From contig CAYQOM010000001.1 in NCBI GenBank assembly GCA_964419145.1, positions 248,001-312,000 on the forward strand: a stretch of 64,000 nt of DNA. The letters run 5' to 3'. Of this stretch, positions 43,052-52,562 are shown piece by piece. A program made the translations under genes and the position numbers. Position 1 is the first letter of the stretch. Each line of letters starts with the position of its first letter. The stretch is from UBA2336 sp964419145 (lineage in GTDB: Bacteria > Bacteroidota > Bacteroidia > Cytophagales > Cyclobacteriaceae). The notes below the pieces were generated by a model, which worked only from the letters and a program-made list of their open reading frames with translations, made no database searches and had not been told where the DNA came from.

Positions 43052-43059
43052 TATATTTG
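43052..43059 (+). promoter_or_regulatory. Candidate -7 element directly before glyS
   Basis: TATATTTG fits TAnnTTTG and ends six bases before the glyS ATG at 43066, which would give a leaderless or nearly leaderless mRNA. The in-frame TTG at 43057 lies inside this element. Confidence 0.5.
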
Positions 43060-43065
43060 CGCCTT

Positions 43066-44607
43066 ATGGCGAATCAAGAAGACAACCTGTTTAAGAATGT
43101 GATCGCCCATGCCAAGGAGTATGGGTTTATTTTTCCTTCCAGCGAGATTTATGACGGACTCAGCGCAGTATATGACTACGGTCAGAATGGCGCAGAACTG
43201 AAGAATAACATTAAAGAGTACTGGTGGAAATTCATGACCATGCTCCACGAAAACATTGTGGGCATTGATGCCGCCATTTTCATGCACCCCACCACATGGA
43301 AAGCGTCCGGACACGTAGATGCCTTTAACGATCCGATGATCGATAATAAAGATTCAAAAAAGCGCTACCGGGCCGACCAGCTGATAGAAGGTTATATTGA
43401 AAAGCTGGAAGAAAAAATTGAGAAGGAAGTTGAAAAAGCTGCCAAGCGTTTTGAAAACTTCGATCGTAACATGTTTGTGACCACAAACGCACGCGTGGTG
43501 GAGTATCAAAAGAAGATTGATGAGGTAAATGATAAATTGAAAGAGGCGATGGGCTCCGGAAACATGGAAGCCATGAAGCAACTGATTATTGACCTGGAGA
43601 TAGCCGATCCGATTTCCGGCTCGCGCAACTGGACGGATGTGCGCCAGTTCAACCTGATGTTCTCCACCGAGATGGGATCAGTGGCCGATGATGCCAACAA
43701 GATTTACCTCCGCCCCGAAACCGCCCAAGGCATTTTCGTGAACTTTTTGAACGTGCAGAAAACGGGTCGCATGAAAATCCCGTTCGGCATTGCCCAAATT
43801 GGTAAAGCCTTTCGAAATGAAATTGTAGCACGCCAGTTCATTTTCCGTATGCGCGAATTTGAGCAAATGGAAATGCAGTTTTTTGTGAAGCCGGGCGAAG
43901 AAATGAAGTGGTACGAGTTCTGGAAGGAGAAGCGCATGAAATGGCACAAAGCGCTCGGCTTAGGTGAAGAAAATTATCGCTTCCACGATCACCTGAACCT
44001 GGCGCATTACGCTAATGCAGCCTGCGATATCCAGTTCAACTTCCCGATGGGTTTCCGCGAACTGGAGGGCATTCACTCACGCACCGACTTCGATTTAAAA
44101 AGCCACGAAAAATACAGCGGTAAAAAATTGCAATACTTCGATCCGGAAGACAATCAGAATTATATCCCATACGTGGTTGAAACCTCCATTGGTCTCGACC
44201 GAATGTTTTTGGCTGTTCTTTCAACTTCTTACAAAGAAGAAAAGTTGGCCGATGGCAGCGAGCGCGTGGTGTTGCGCATACCTGCACCGTTGGCCCCTAA
44301 CAAGGTTGCCATACTTCCGCTCACCAAAAAAGACGGGCTTCCTGAAAAGGCGATGGAAATCATGAACGAGTTGAAATTTCATGTGCGTTGCTTCTATGAA
44401 GAAAAAGATGCCATTGGAAAACGCTACCGCAGGCAGGACGCCATCGGCACCCCTTACTGTGTAACGGTTGATCATCAAACGCTAGAGGACAACACGGTAA
44501 CCATTCGTAACCGCGATACGATGGAGCAAGAGCGTGTTCCGGTCAGCTCATTGAAGGATACGCTCACAGAGGCATGTTCCATCAATAACATCCTGAAAAG
44601 GATTTAA
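43066..44607 (+). CDS. glyS: Glycyl-tRNA synthetase (dimeric, eukaryote/archaea-like type)
   Basis: 513 residues from ATG 43066 (MANQEDNLFKNVI). A class II synthetase: motif 2 FRNEIVARQFIFRMREFEQME and motif 3 in ETSIGLDRMFLAVL, with LRPETAQGIFVNF and an anticodon-binding domain at the end (KVAILPLTKKDGLPEKA). The WTDVRQFNLMFST stretch is the marker of the single-chain alpha2 GlyRS, distinct from the alpha2beta2 enzyme of E. coli. An insert of ~90 residues near the N-terminus replaces the zinc-binding part of some relatives. Confidence 0.96.
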   Translation: MANQEDNLFKNVIAHAKEYGFIFPSSEIYDGLSAVYDYGQNGAELKNNIKEYWWKFMTMLHENIVGIDAAIFMHPTTWKASGHVDAFNDPMIDNKDSKKRYRADQLIEGYIEKLEEKIEKEVEKAAKRFENFDRNMFVTTNARVVEYQKKIDEVNDKLKEAMGSGNMEAMKQLIIDLEIADPISGSRNWTDVRQFNLMFSTEMGSVADDANKIYLRPETAQGIFVNFLNVQKTGRMKIPFGIAQIGKAFRNEIVARQFIFRMREFEQMEMQFFVKPGEEMKWYEFWKEKRMKWHKALGLGEENYRFHDHLNLAHYANAACDIQFNFPMGFRELEGIHSRTDFDLKSHEKYSGKKLQYFDPEDNQNYIPYVVETSIGLDRMFLAVLSTSYKEEKLADGSERVVLRIPAPLAPNKVAILPLTKKDGLPEKAMEIMNELKFHVRCFYEEKDAIGKRYRRQDAIGTPYCVTVDHQTLEDNTVTIRNRDTMEQERVPVSSLKDTLTEACSINNILKRI

Positions 44608-44616
44608 CACCAAAAC

Positions 44617-45414
44617 ATGTTTTTCTTCATTGTGGTAGTGGGTTTCATTGTTGTGGTGGTCTACTACCGCAATCAACTGGAAGTTGCCTACGAAGAAGTA
44701 GGCCGGATGGCCGCGCCCATTCGTTCGTCCATTCTTCCGTTTCCCAATCACTACAAAGAAATTTTACAGAAATACTTTGGGTACTACAACCGGCTAAACG
44801 CGCAACAGCAACATGCATTCGAGCAGAAGTTGCTTTACTTCATCATGAGTAAGAAATTTATTCCGCGCCAGTTCAGACCGGTTACGGATGAAATGAAAGT
44901 AATGATTGGTGCGTGCGCGGTGCAATTGACTTTTGGTTTGCCGCGCGTGTACCTTCAGCACTTTGATAAAATTCTGATTTATCCTACCGATTACTATTCT
45001 TCCATAAGCAAACGCTTCCATAAAGGTGAGGTGAATCCTGCCTTCGGAGCAATTGTACTCAGCTGGAAAAGTTTTGTTGATGGCTACATTTATTCGAATG
45101 ATTCTGTTAACCTGGGATTGCATGAAATGGCCCATGCCCTTCGCTTAGAGAACATCATCCACAACGATGAGTACAGTTTTTTTGATGATGCCCTGGTGGA
45201 ACAATTTGACGGCTATGCACGTCAGTTATGTAACCTTCCTTCTTCAGAAGATACCTTTCTGCGAGCGTATGCATGTGCCAATCCACATGAATTTTTTGCC
45301 GTAGCGGTTGAGAATTTTTTTGAACGACCACATGAATTCAAAAATGCCTTACCAGAGGTTTACTCCATACTCGCGAAACTACTTAACCAAGATCCCATTC
45401 TTCACTTTTCATAG
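44617..45414 (+). CDS. MtfA-like zinc peptidase (family M90), membrane-anchored
   Basis: 265 residues. It has an N-terminal membrane helix (residues 1-16), then a soluble domain with HEMAHALRLE (His169, Glu170, His173) and a downstream acidic segment (NPHEFFAVAVENFFERPHEF, by position) holding the third ligand region. The PEP/MtfA group includes E. coli MtfA, which binds Mlc and has aminopeptidase activity; the membrane anchor is a difference from that protein. It begins nine bases after glyS and is probably cotranscribed with it. Confidence 0.85.
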   Translation: MFFFIVVVGFIVVVVYYRNQLEVAYEEVGRMAAPIRSSILPFPNHYKEILQKYFGYYNRLNAQQQHAFEQKLLYFIMSKKFIPRQFRPVTDEMKVMIGACAVQLTFGLPRVYLQHFDKILIYPTDYYSSISKRFHKGEVNPAFGAIVLSWKSFVDGYIYSNDSVNLGLHEMAHALRLENIIHNDEYSFFDDALVEQFDGYARQLCNLPSSEDTFLRAYACANPHEFFAVAVENFFERPHEFKNALPEVYSILAKLLNQDPILHFS

Positions 45415-45435
45415 GGTAAAAACCCTGTAAATCAT

Positions 45436-45443
45436 TAGCTTTG
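45436..45443 (+). promoter_or_regulatory. Candidate -7 element for the RND/MMPL gene
   Basis: TAGCTTTG fits TAnnTTTG, 34 bases before the ATG at 45478. No -33 element at the standard spacing was seen. Confidence 0.4.
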
Positions 45444-45477
45444 GGGCTTAATTTCCGCAGCCAGACACCAATTCACC

Positions 45478-47895
45478 ATGTGGACATCCCTTGCGCATTT
45501 TATTATCTCGTACCGGCTTCCGCTGTTTATTTTAATTGCACTCATTACCATTTTTATGGGCTACCATGGCCGAACGGTGGAGATGAGTTACGATTTCCGC
45601 GGCACGGTACCGGCCAATGACCCCGAACAGGTTTTCTTCGATCAGTTCAAACAACAATTTGGTGAAGATGGCGGCATTGTTGCCGTTGGATTGAAAGACA
45701 GCAGCATTTATCAATACAAAAATTTTGAAAAGCTACGTGAGTTTTGTGTTTCCGTTCGACAGATTCCCGGTGTGAATGAAGTGATCTCGCTTCCGCAAAT
45801 CAAAATGATTGCGAAAGACACCGCACAGAAAAAATTTAACCTCGTTGATATTTTTCCGGGTAAAATAAAAAGTCAGGAAGAATTAGATAGTTTATTAATT
45901 GAAGCCAAGAAACAAAAATTCTACCTCGGGCAGATTGTGAATCAAGAGAATGGTGCTATCGCCATTCTGATTTCGATTAACAAGGAATACCTGAACTCCG
46001 TTCGCAGAATGGACGTAACGAACGAAATCATTGAGCGTGGCGGAGATTTTAAGGAAAGCACAGGCATCGACCTGCATTATGCGGGGCTTCCGTTTGTGCG
46101 TTCGGTTATTGCGCAACGCGTAAGTGCTGAGTTAAAAATTTTTCTGGCTTTATCGGTTGTGGTTACCGGAATCATCCTGCTGATTTTCTTCCGCTCCTTC
46201 CGTGCCATGATTTTCCCGCTGCTGGTGATTGGCATTGTAGTGGTCTGGGTATTGGGAACTATTGCCTTGTTTGGTTTTAAGATCACACTGTTAAGCGGCA
46301 TGATACCGCCTATCATTGTGGTTATCGGAATACCCAATGCCATTTACCTGATGAACAAATACCACGCAGAGTTTGCCGCGCACGGCAACAAAATGCTGGC
46401 CATCAGTCGCGTGATTCGAAAAGTAGGCGTAGCCACCTTTCTTACCAACCTCACTACTGCCATTGGCTTTCTGGTGTTGCTCACTGCCGACATTACCATT
46501 CTGCGCGAGTTTGGTATTGTAGCCGGTATTAATGTAATGGCCACGTTTGTGGTGAGCTTGATTTTAATTCCCGGTGTGTTCTCGTGGATGCCCCCACCTT
46601 CTGCAAAACATTTGCGTCATCTTGATTTCAAACTGATTGATACATTCTTAACCGGAATTGATTTAAGTGTACACCGTCACCGTGCCATGATCTACTCCAT
46701 CACCATTGTGTTGGTTGGCTTTGCGGTGATTGGCATGTGGCGCATTCATACCGTTTCATTTATGGTGGATGATCTGCCTGAGAAGAGCACGGAGAAACAA
46801 GACCTGAAATTTTTTGAAGAACATTTCAGTGGTGTAATGCCGCTGGAGATGGTGGTGGATACTGGAAAACGCAGGGGTGTAATTGATGTGAAGAACCTGC
46901 AAAAGATTGATGAGTTCGAACTGTTTCTGGATTCACTCCAGCCGATTTCAAAACCAGTTTCCATTGTAAGTTTTGTAAAAGCTGCCAAACAGGCTTTCTA
47001 CAACAACAACCCGGCACGCTACTCCTTACCCGATAACCGTGAGCGTAATTTCATTTTACCATACCTGAAAGGGCAATCGGATGCCTCAGGTCTTTTCAAC
47101 TCATTTGTTGATTCTACCCTGCAAACCATGCGCATCTCCTTGCAGGTTGCCGACATCGGTTCCGATAAAATGGATTCGTTGATCAGCCAGGTTATCCAAC
47201 CCCGAATTGATACGTTGTTCACAGATACGGACATCTCCGTAAAAATTACCGGAACCACTCCCCTGTTTATCAAGGGTAACTCCTTTCTCATCGCCAACCT
47301 GAAAGGAAGTCTGCTGCTGGCTTTTGGATTAATTGCGCTAACCATGGGCTTTTTGTTTGCCAACATTCGGATGATCATCATTGCCTTGATCCCGAACATT
47401 ATTCCGATGATGATTACAGCCTCATTGATGGGTTACTTTGGTGTTCCACTAAAGCCGAGCACGGTGTTAATCTTCAGTATTGCATTCGGTATTTCGGTTG
47501 ACTACTCCATTCACTTCCTGGCCAAATACCGGCAGGAGTTGTACGCTAAAAATTTCTTTGTGCCGGTGGCCATCAGCGCTACCATTCTGGAAGTTGGAAA
47601 GAGCATGGTATATACCTCTATTGTGTTGCTGGCCGGGTTTATCATTTTTGCTTTCTCATCATTTGGTGGTACCATTGCGCTGGGCGTACTCACCTCCATC
47701 ACCTTAGGGATTTCCATGTGCACCAACCTGATTTTGTTGCCCGCGTTGATCATGACGTTCGATCGCCAGCACAGGCAAGGTGAAAAACACACCCTGATTG
47801 AGGAAGTGGATGCAGGCTTTTACTCCGAGGCTGAAGATGAAGAAATTGACCTGAGTAAGATCAAAATCCACAACCGCCACCCAGCCGCAGAATAG
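45478..47895 (+). CDS. RND/MMPL superfamily exporter with sterol-sensing-like domains
   Basis: 805 residues. Two repeats, each with one leading membrane helix, a periplasmic domain, then five helices. The leading helix of repeat 1 is at residues ~10-28, the group of five at ~220-360; repeat 2 has its group at ~605-770. The family motif GxxxDYxxH is seen in GISVDYSIHFLAKYRQE of repeat 2; repeat 1 has GIPNAIYLMNKYH at the same spot, without the Asp. The transport partner, periplasmic adaptor and outer-membrane channel genes are not near, so it may act alone on lipids or hydrophobic compounds. Confidence 0.88.
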   Translation: MWTSLAHFIISYRLPLFILIALITIFMGYHGRTVEMSYDFRGTVPANDPEQVFFDQFKQQFGEDGGIVAVGLKDSSIYQYKNFEKLREFCVSVRQIPGVNEVISLPQIKMIAKDTAQKKFNLVDIFPGKIKSQEELDSLLIEAKKQKFYLGQIVNQENGAIAILISINKEYLNSVRRMDVTNEIIERGGDFKESTGIDLHYAGLPFVRSVIAQRVSAELKIFLALSVVVTGIILLIFFRSFRAMIFPLLVIGIVVVWVLGTIALFGFKITLLSGMIPPIIVVIGIPNAIYLMNKYHAEFAAHGNKMLAISRVIRKVGVATFLTNLTTAIGFLVLLTADITILREFGIVAGINVMATFVVSLILIPGVFSWMPPPSAKHLRHLDFKLIDTFLTGIDLSVHRHRAMIYSITIVLVGFAVIGMWRIHTVSFMVDDLPEKSTEKQDLKFFEEHFSGVMPLEMVVDTGKRRGVIDVKNLQKIDEFELFLDSLQPISKPVSIVSFVKAAKQAFYNNNPARYSLPDNRERNFILPYLKGQSDASGLFNSFVDSTLQTMRISLQVADIGSDKMDSLISQVIQPRIDTLFTDTDISVKITGTTPLFIKGNSFLIANLKGSLLLAFGLIALTMGFLFANIRMIIIALIPNIIPMMITASLMGYFGVPLKPSTVLIFSIAFGISVDYSIHFLAKYRQELYAKNFFVPVAISATILEVGKSMVYTSIVLLAGFIIFAFSSFGGTIALGVLTSITLGISMCTNLILLPALIMTFDRQHRQGEKHTLIEEVDAGFYSEAEDEEIDLSKIKIHNRHPAAE

Positions 47896-47941
47896 GCTGA
47901 AAAGCCCTGTTTTCTACGTTCGGATTTCACATTCCCTGCCT

Positions 47942-47949
47942 TATCTTTG
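47942..47949 (+). promoter_or_regulatory. Candidate -7 element for ileS
   Basis: TATCTTTG fits TAnnTTTG, 48 bases before the ileS ATG at 47998. A TTCG at 47919-47922 sits at 19-base spacing as a weak -33 element. The longer frame opening at 47947 overlaps this element and is rejected. Confidence 0.45.
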
Positions 47950-47997
47950 CGCTCTTATTCAGTTGAAAATCAACGATTACGGATAGTTTTAGCGCAC

Positions 47998-50900
47998 ATG
48001 AGCGAAAAGTACAAAGAACCCGCAGACCTGAATTATGCCCAACTGGCAACCGATATCCTCGACTTCTGGAAGCGGGAAAGCATTTTTGAAAAATCAGTAA
48101 CCAACCGCGAGGGGTCACAGGCCTTTACCTTTTATGAAGGTCCGCCATCGGCCAACGGTACACCGGGCATTCACCACGTTATGGCACGCACGGTTAAAGA
48201 TATTTTCTGTCGTTTTAAAACCTTGCAGGGCTACCAGGTAAAACGCAAAGGCGGCTGGGATACGCACGGACTGCCCGTGGAACTTCAGGTTGAAAAACAA
48301 CTGGGCATCACCAAAGATGACATTGGAAAAAAAATCTCCATTGAAGAATACAACCAAAAATGCCGTGAAACGGTAATGATGTATAAAGATCAGTGGGATG
48401 ACCTGACCATGAAGATGGGGTATTGGGTTGACCTGAACGATCCGTACATCACCTACGATTCAAAATACATTGAAAGCCTGTGGTGGATATTAAAACAATT
48501 CTACGACAAAGGATTGCTCTACAAAGGCTACACCATTCAGCCTTACTCACCGGCTGCCGGCACCGGCTTAAGTTCGCACGAGTTGAATTTGCCCGGCTGC
48601 TATAAAGATGTTAAGGATACTTCCATTGTGGCACAGTTTAAGGTGAAGCGGGATGCGAAGTCAGAGTTCTTATTTGATTCTGAAGATGAAGATGTAAGAA
48701 TACTTGCATGGACTACCACTCCATGGACATTACCTTCGAATACAGCACTTGCTATTGGGGAAAATATTGTTTACACAAAAGCAAGGACATTTAATCAATA
48801 TACACATCGTCCTATCAGTGTAGTTTTTGCTTATAAGTTGAAAGGTGCAATTCTCAAAGATCCAGGATTAATCCCTGAAAAACATGGAGATTGGTTCATA
48901 AATCATGAAGTCCCTGGTGGCTTGGTGATCTCAGGTGGATATCTTGATAAGTATGAGCCTGGTGATAGAATAATACCTTATAAGATTGAAAGACTATTCT
49001 CGGGGAAAGACCTGGTAGGCATCCGCTACGAACAACTCATGCCGTACATCCAACCGTTGTACGATGCCGACAAAGCCTTTCAGGTTGTGGCAGGTGATTT
49101 CGTTACCACGGAAGATGGTACCGGTGTGGTGCATACTTCGCCAACTTTCGGTGCGGACGACTTCCGTGTAGCTAAACAAAACGGCATACCTGCACTCACG
49201 GTAAAAGACGAAGCCGATAACGAAGTACCCACTGTCGATCGCAAAGGAAAGTTTATAAAGGAAATCGGTGCGCACCTGAAAAAAGGTGTTGAGCAATACA
49301 ACATCAAAACGCATAAGCCTTTAACCGAAAACGACTTCTACGTTAAAAACTATACGGATGAAGATGAGTCGAACCCGGATTACAAAACAACGGATGTGAT
49401 CATCTCCATCATCTTAAAAGAAGAAAACAAAGCGTTTAAAGTTGAAAAGTACGAACACACGTACCCACACTGCTGGCGTACGGATAAACCCGTGTTGTAC
49501 TACCCACTCGATTCGTGGTTCATCAAAACCACTGCGCTGAAAGACCGCATGGTGGAGTTGAACAAAACCATCAACTGGAAACCCGAGTCAACCGGCACCG
49601 GTCGCTTTGGCAACTGGCTTGAAAATTTAGTGGACTGGAACCTGTCGCGCTCGCGTTATTGGGGTACCCCGTTGCCTATTTGGAGAACTAATTTAATCCG
49701 CAAAGAAGAACAAGAAACCCTTAGTCATCTGAAATGTGTAGGGAGCTACGATCAATTCAAAGAACCAGGCTGGTTCTTTGTTCAGGATGACTTCTATTTG
49801 TTGGTGGATGAAATTGTAGAGAATAATTATGGTGAGCTCTTTAAAAAGTTTAAAAAATCGTATGATCATTACTTCAACATATTTATTAACTCCCATGAGT
49901 TACTTCAATTTGATGAGGTTATAGAAAAAATCAAAAGCAATAAAATAAATTCAATTGGTCATCTAAGTGAGTGGGGTGTTCATTCATCGGTACTTAATGA
50001 ATTCTTGATCCCTGCTTCCCAAATAATTGGAAAAATCGATTTCCATCGGCCATTTGTCGATAGGATAATATTCATTGAGTCTATTGATCCTTCAAAAGAA
50101 TCATTTACTCTATTAGGCAAGGGAAAGCTATTAACAGAGCGCATATTTTCTCGCGAGACTGATTTGATTGACGTTTGGTTTGATAGCGGAGCTATGCCCT
50201 ACGCACAATGGCACTACCCTTTCGAAAACAAAGACATCTTTAAAAACAGCTATCCTGCGGACTTCATTGCCGAGGGCGTTGACCAAACCCGTGGCTGGTT
50301 CTTTACCCTGCACGCCATCGGTACCATGTTGTTCGATAGCGTGGCCTTTAAAAATGTAATCTCAAACGGCCTGGTGCTCGATAAAAACGGCAACAAGATG
50401 TCGAAGAGTAAAGGCAACGTGGTAAATCCGTTCGAGACGATCAACAAATTCGGGCCTGACCTGGTGCGTTGGTACATGATTGAAAATGCTCCGCCCTGGG
50501 ATAACCTGAAATTTGATTTGGATGGCATTACGGAAGTGCAACGCAGATTTTTCGGAACGCTGATCAATACATACTCCTTCTTTGCCTTATACGCCAACAT
50601 TGATGGCTATGTGAAAGATGAGCTGAATACTTCTGTTCAAAAAGATCTCACCCATCTGGATCGCTGGATTATTTCCAAACTTCAAACGTTGATTATTGAA
50701 GTAACCAAAGCCTACGAAGAATACGAGCCAACCCGAGCCGCTCGTGCCATTCAGGAATTTGTGAACGATCATTTATCGAACTGGTATGTGCGGCTCAACC
50801 GTAAACGTTTCTGGCAACCTTCGCAACGCGGTGAATTGTTTGGCGATAAAAAAGCGGCATACGATACACTCTATGAATGTTTGATGGTAACCGCTCAACT

Positions 50901-51795
50901 GATGTCACCCGTGGCGCCTTTTGTATCGGAGTGGTTGTATAAAAACCTTACCGACAACATCCGTGACAAAGCAAAAGCCAACAACACTCCGTTGCGCCAT
51001 GAGTCGGTTCACCTTACCAATTTGGTAAAGGCTGAAACCAATCGTATTGATGCCGATCTGGAACAATCCATGGATTACGCGCAACGCATTTGTTCGTTGA
51101 CACATGCGCTTCGCAAAAACAGCAAAATAAAAGTGCGCACACCCCTGCAGCGAATCTTGTTGCCGGTACTGGATGAAAAATTTGCCACACGCATTCGTAG
51201 TGTTGAAGAAATCATCAAAGCAGAAGTAAACATAAAGTCGATTGAATACATTGACGACACTTCCGGACTATTGGTGAAAAAAGTAAAACCCAACTTCGCC
51301 AAACTTGGTAAACAATACGGCCCTAAAATGAAGGAGGTTTCTGCCGTGATCAATTCCTTTAACCAGGATGACATCACCCAACTCGAAAAGAAAGGAACGC
51401 TTTCAAAAGACGGTTTTGATATTGTACTGGAAGATGTGTTGATTTCCTCGGAAGATATTCCGGGCTGGTCGGTAGCCAGTGAAGGCGGTATAACCGTGGC
51501 GCTGGACGTTACCCTAACTGATGAGTTGAAACGCGAAGGCATTGCCCGTGATTTTGTAAACCGTATACAAAACCTGCGCAAGGATATGGGCATGGAGGTG
51601 CTGGACAAAATCTCCATTGAAGTGGAGCGCAATGACGAAACCCTGACTTCTGCCATTTCAGAATTTAAACAATATATTAGTACCGAAACTCAGGCCGTAA
51701 GCCTGGAAATAAAAGACAAAGTTGTTAACGCAACGGAAGTAGACATGGATGAGCAAGTGCTGAACGTGTTGATTCGCGTTGTTAATAAAATATAA
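47998..51795 (+). CDS. ileS: Isoleucyl-tRNA synthetase
   Basis: 1265 residues from ATG 47998 (MSEKYKEPADLNY). A class I synthetase: the HIGH-like motif is GTPGIHHVMART near residue 58, the editing domain starts with AWTTTPWTLPSNTALA, the second catalytic half has DVWFDSGAMPYAQWH and the KMSKS motif is NKMSKSKGN near residue 800. It is longer than I expect for this phylum (about 1100-1150). Two stretches are much AT-richer than the rest: about 48655-49005 (residues ~220-336) and 49690-50165 (~565-722). The second codes for a long sequence between LPIWR and TDLIDVWF not familiar to me from other IleS. The catalytic motifs are intact, so it is probably functional. lspA follows directly. Confidence 0.94.
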   Translation: MSEKYKEPADLNYAQLATDILDFWKRESIFEKSVTNREGSQAFTFYEGPPSANGTPGIHHVMARTVKDIFCRFKTLQGYQVKRKGGWDTHGLPVELQVEKQLGITKDDIGKKISIEEYNQKCRETVMMYKDQWDDLTMKMGYWVDLNDPYITYDSKYIESLWWILKQFYDKGLLYKGYTIQPYSPAAGTGLSSHELNLPGCYKDVKDTSIVAQFKVKRDAKSEFLFDSEDEDVRILAWTTTPWTLPSNTALAIGENIVYTKARTFNQYTHRPISVVFAYKLKGAILKDPGLIPEKHGDWFINHEVPGGLVISGGYLDKYEPGDRIIPYKIERLFSGKDLVGIRYEQLMPYIQPLYDADKAFQVVAGDFVTTEDGTGVVHTSPTFGADDFRVAKQNGIPALTVKDEADNEVPTVDRKGKFIKEIGAHLKKGVEQYNIKTHKPLTENDFYVKNYTDEDESNPDYKTTDVIISIILKEENKAFKVEKYEHTYPHCWRTDKPVLYYPLDSWFIKTTALKDRMVELNKTINWKPESTGTGRFGNWLENLVDWNLSRSRYWGTPLPIWRTNLIRKEEQETLSHLKCVGSYDQFKEPGWFFVQDDFYLLVDEIVENNYGELFKKFKKSYDHYFNIFINSHELLQFDEVIEKIKSNKINSIGHLSEWGVHSSVLNEFLIPASQIIGKIDFHRPFVDRIIFIESIDPSKESFTLLGKGKLLTERIFSRETDLIDVWFDSGAMPYAQWHYPFENKDIFKNSYPADFIAEGVDQTRGWFFTLHAIGTMLFDSVAFKNVISNGLVLDKNGNKMSKSKGNVVNPFETINKFGPDLVRWYMIENAPPWDNLKFDLDGITEVQRRFFGTLINTYSFFALYANIDGYVKDELNTSVQKDLTHLDRWIISKLQTLIIEVTKAYEEYEPTRAARAIQEFVNDHLSNWYVRLNRKRFWQPSQRGELFGDKKAAYDTLYECLMVTAQLMSPVAPFVSEWLYKNLTDNIRDKAKANNTPLRHESVHLTNLVKAETNRIDADLEQSMDYAQRICSLTHALRKNSKIKVRTPLQRILLPVLDEKFATRIRSVEEIIKAEVNIKSIEYIDDTSGLLVKKVKPNFAKLGKQYGPKMKEVSAVINSFNQDDITQLEKKGTLSKDGFDIVLEDVLISSEDIPGWSVASEGGITVALDVTLTDELKREGIARDFVNRIQNLRKDMGMEVLDKISIEVERNDETLTSAISEFKQYISTETQAVSLEIKDKVVNATEVDMDEQVLNVLIRVVNKI

Positions 51796-51798
51796 TTG

Positions 51799-52467
51799 AT
51801 GGCTGCTTCATATCGCTACTTTCTGCTCGCGTTCATGGTCATTGTTCTTGACCAGACTTCCAAGATGTTGGTTTTTAACAACATGTACCTGCATGAAGAA
51901 ATCAATGTAATTGGGGATTGGTTTCGTATTCATTACCTGCTTAACCCAGGCATGGCCTTTGGCATAAAGTGGGAGAGCGAATTCGGAAAACTTGCACTTA
52001 CCCTGTTTCGCATTGTAGCCATGTTTGGTATTTCGTGGTACCTGATCAAAATGGCGGAACGAAACATGCATACGGGCTTTTTATGGTGCATGGGTTTGAT
52101 TTTGGGTGGTGCGGTTGGTAATGTAATCGACAGTACGTTTTATGGTGTGTTGTTAGGCAACGCCCCCGCTGATGCACCAACCCCTTGGTTTCACGGCCAG
52201 GTAATTGACATGCTGTACTTCCCGATTTTTGAATTTGTTTGGCCGGATTGGGTGCCTTACCTGGGCGGTAAATACTTTGAATTTTTTAGTCCGGTGTTCA
52301 ACATTGCCGATTCTTCCATCTTTCTGGGCGTAGTCACCATCCTGATCATGCAAAAGAAATTTTTTAAGGAAGTGCCCACCTCGAAAAAAGAAAATACGGA
52401 GACAACCTCAGAAAATGCTGATTCTTTAACGGCCGAATCCTCGCAAAACACCCCGCCAGCCGCTTAA
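51799..52467 (+). CDS. lspA: Lipoprotein signal peptidase (prolipoprotein signal peptidase II)
   Basis: 222 residues from ATG 51799, three bases past the ileS stop. Four membrane helices; it cleaves signal peptides of lipidated prolipoproteins in the inner membrane. The catalytic aspartates are Asp111 (GNVIDSTFYG) and Asp171 (FNIADSSIFLG), with VLDQTSK near residue 16 and LNPGMAFG near residue 49. It is longer than the ~165-residue E. coli enzyme because of a loop (NAPADAPTPW) and a polar Glu/Thr/Ser-rich C-terminal tail. The ileS-lspA order is the common bacterial pairing. Confidence 0.95.
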   Translation: MAASYRYFLLAFMVIVLDQTSKMLVFNNMYLHEEINVIGDWFRIHYLLNPGMAFGIKWESEFGKLALTLFRIVAMFGISWYLIKMAERNMHTGFLWCMGLILGGAVGNVIDSTFYGVLLGNAPADAPTPWFHGQVIDMLYFPIFEFVWPDWVPYLGGKYFEFFSPVFNIADSSIFLGVVTILIMQKKFFKEVPTSKKENTETTSENADSLTAESSQNTPPAA

Positions 52468-52562
52468 CCCAAGCATTTTCCTTACCCTGAAAATTAGCAG
52501 CGGTAACGGGTATTCTTATTACTTTTAGGGCTTAACTTATCGAACCCTAAACGTTTTTACGA

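Noticed and set aside
44420..44445. CCGCAGGCAGG sequence in glyS, similar to the CCTGCC palindrome
   Set aside because: It encodes conserved YRRQDAIG residues of glycyl-tRNA synthetase and lacks the second arm.
45411..45427. AGGGT-AAAA-ACCCT hairpin after the M90 peptidase
   Set aside because: Only a five-base stem and no T-run follow; too weak to be called a terminator.
51075..51656. 193-codon frame antisense to ileS
   Set aside because: Ser-rich shadow opposite an intact synthetase C-terminus.
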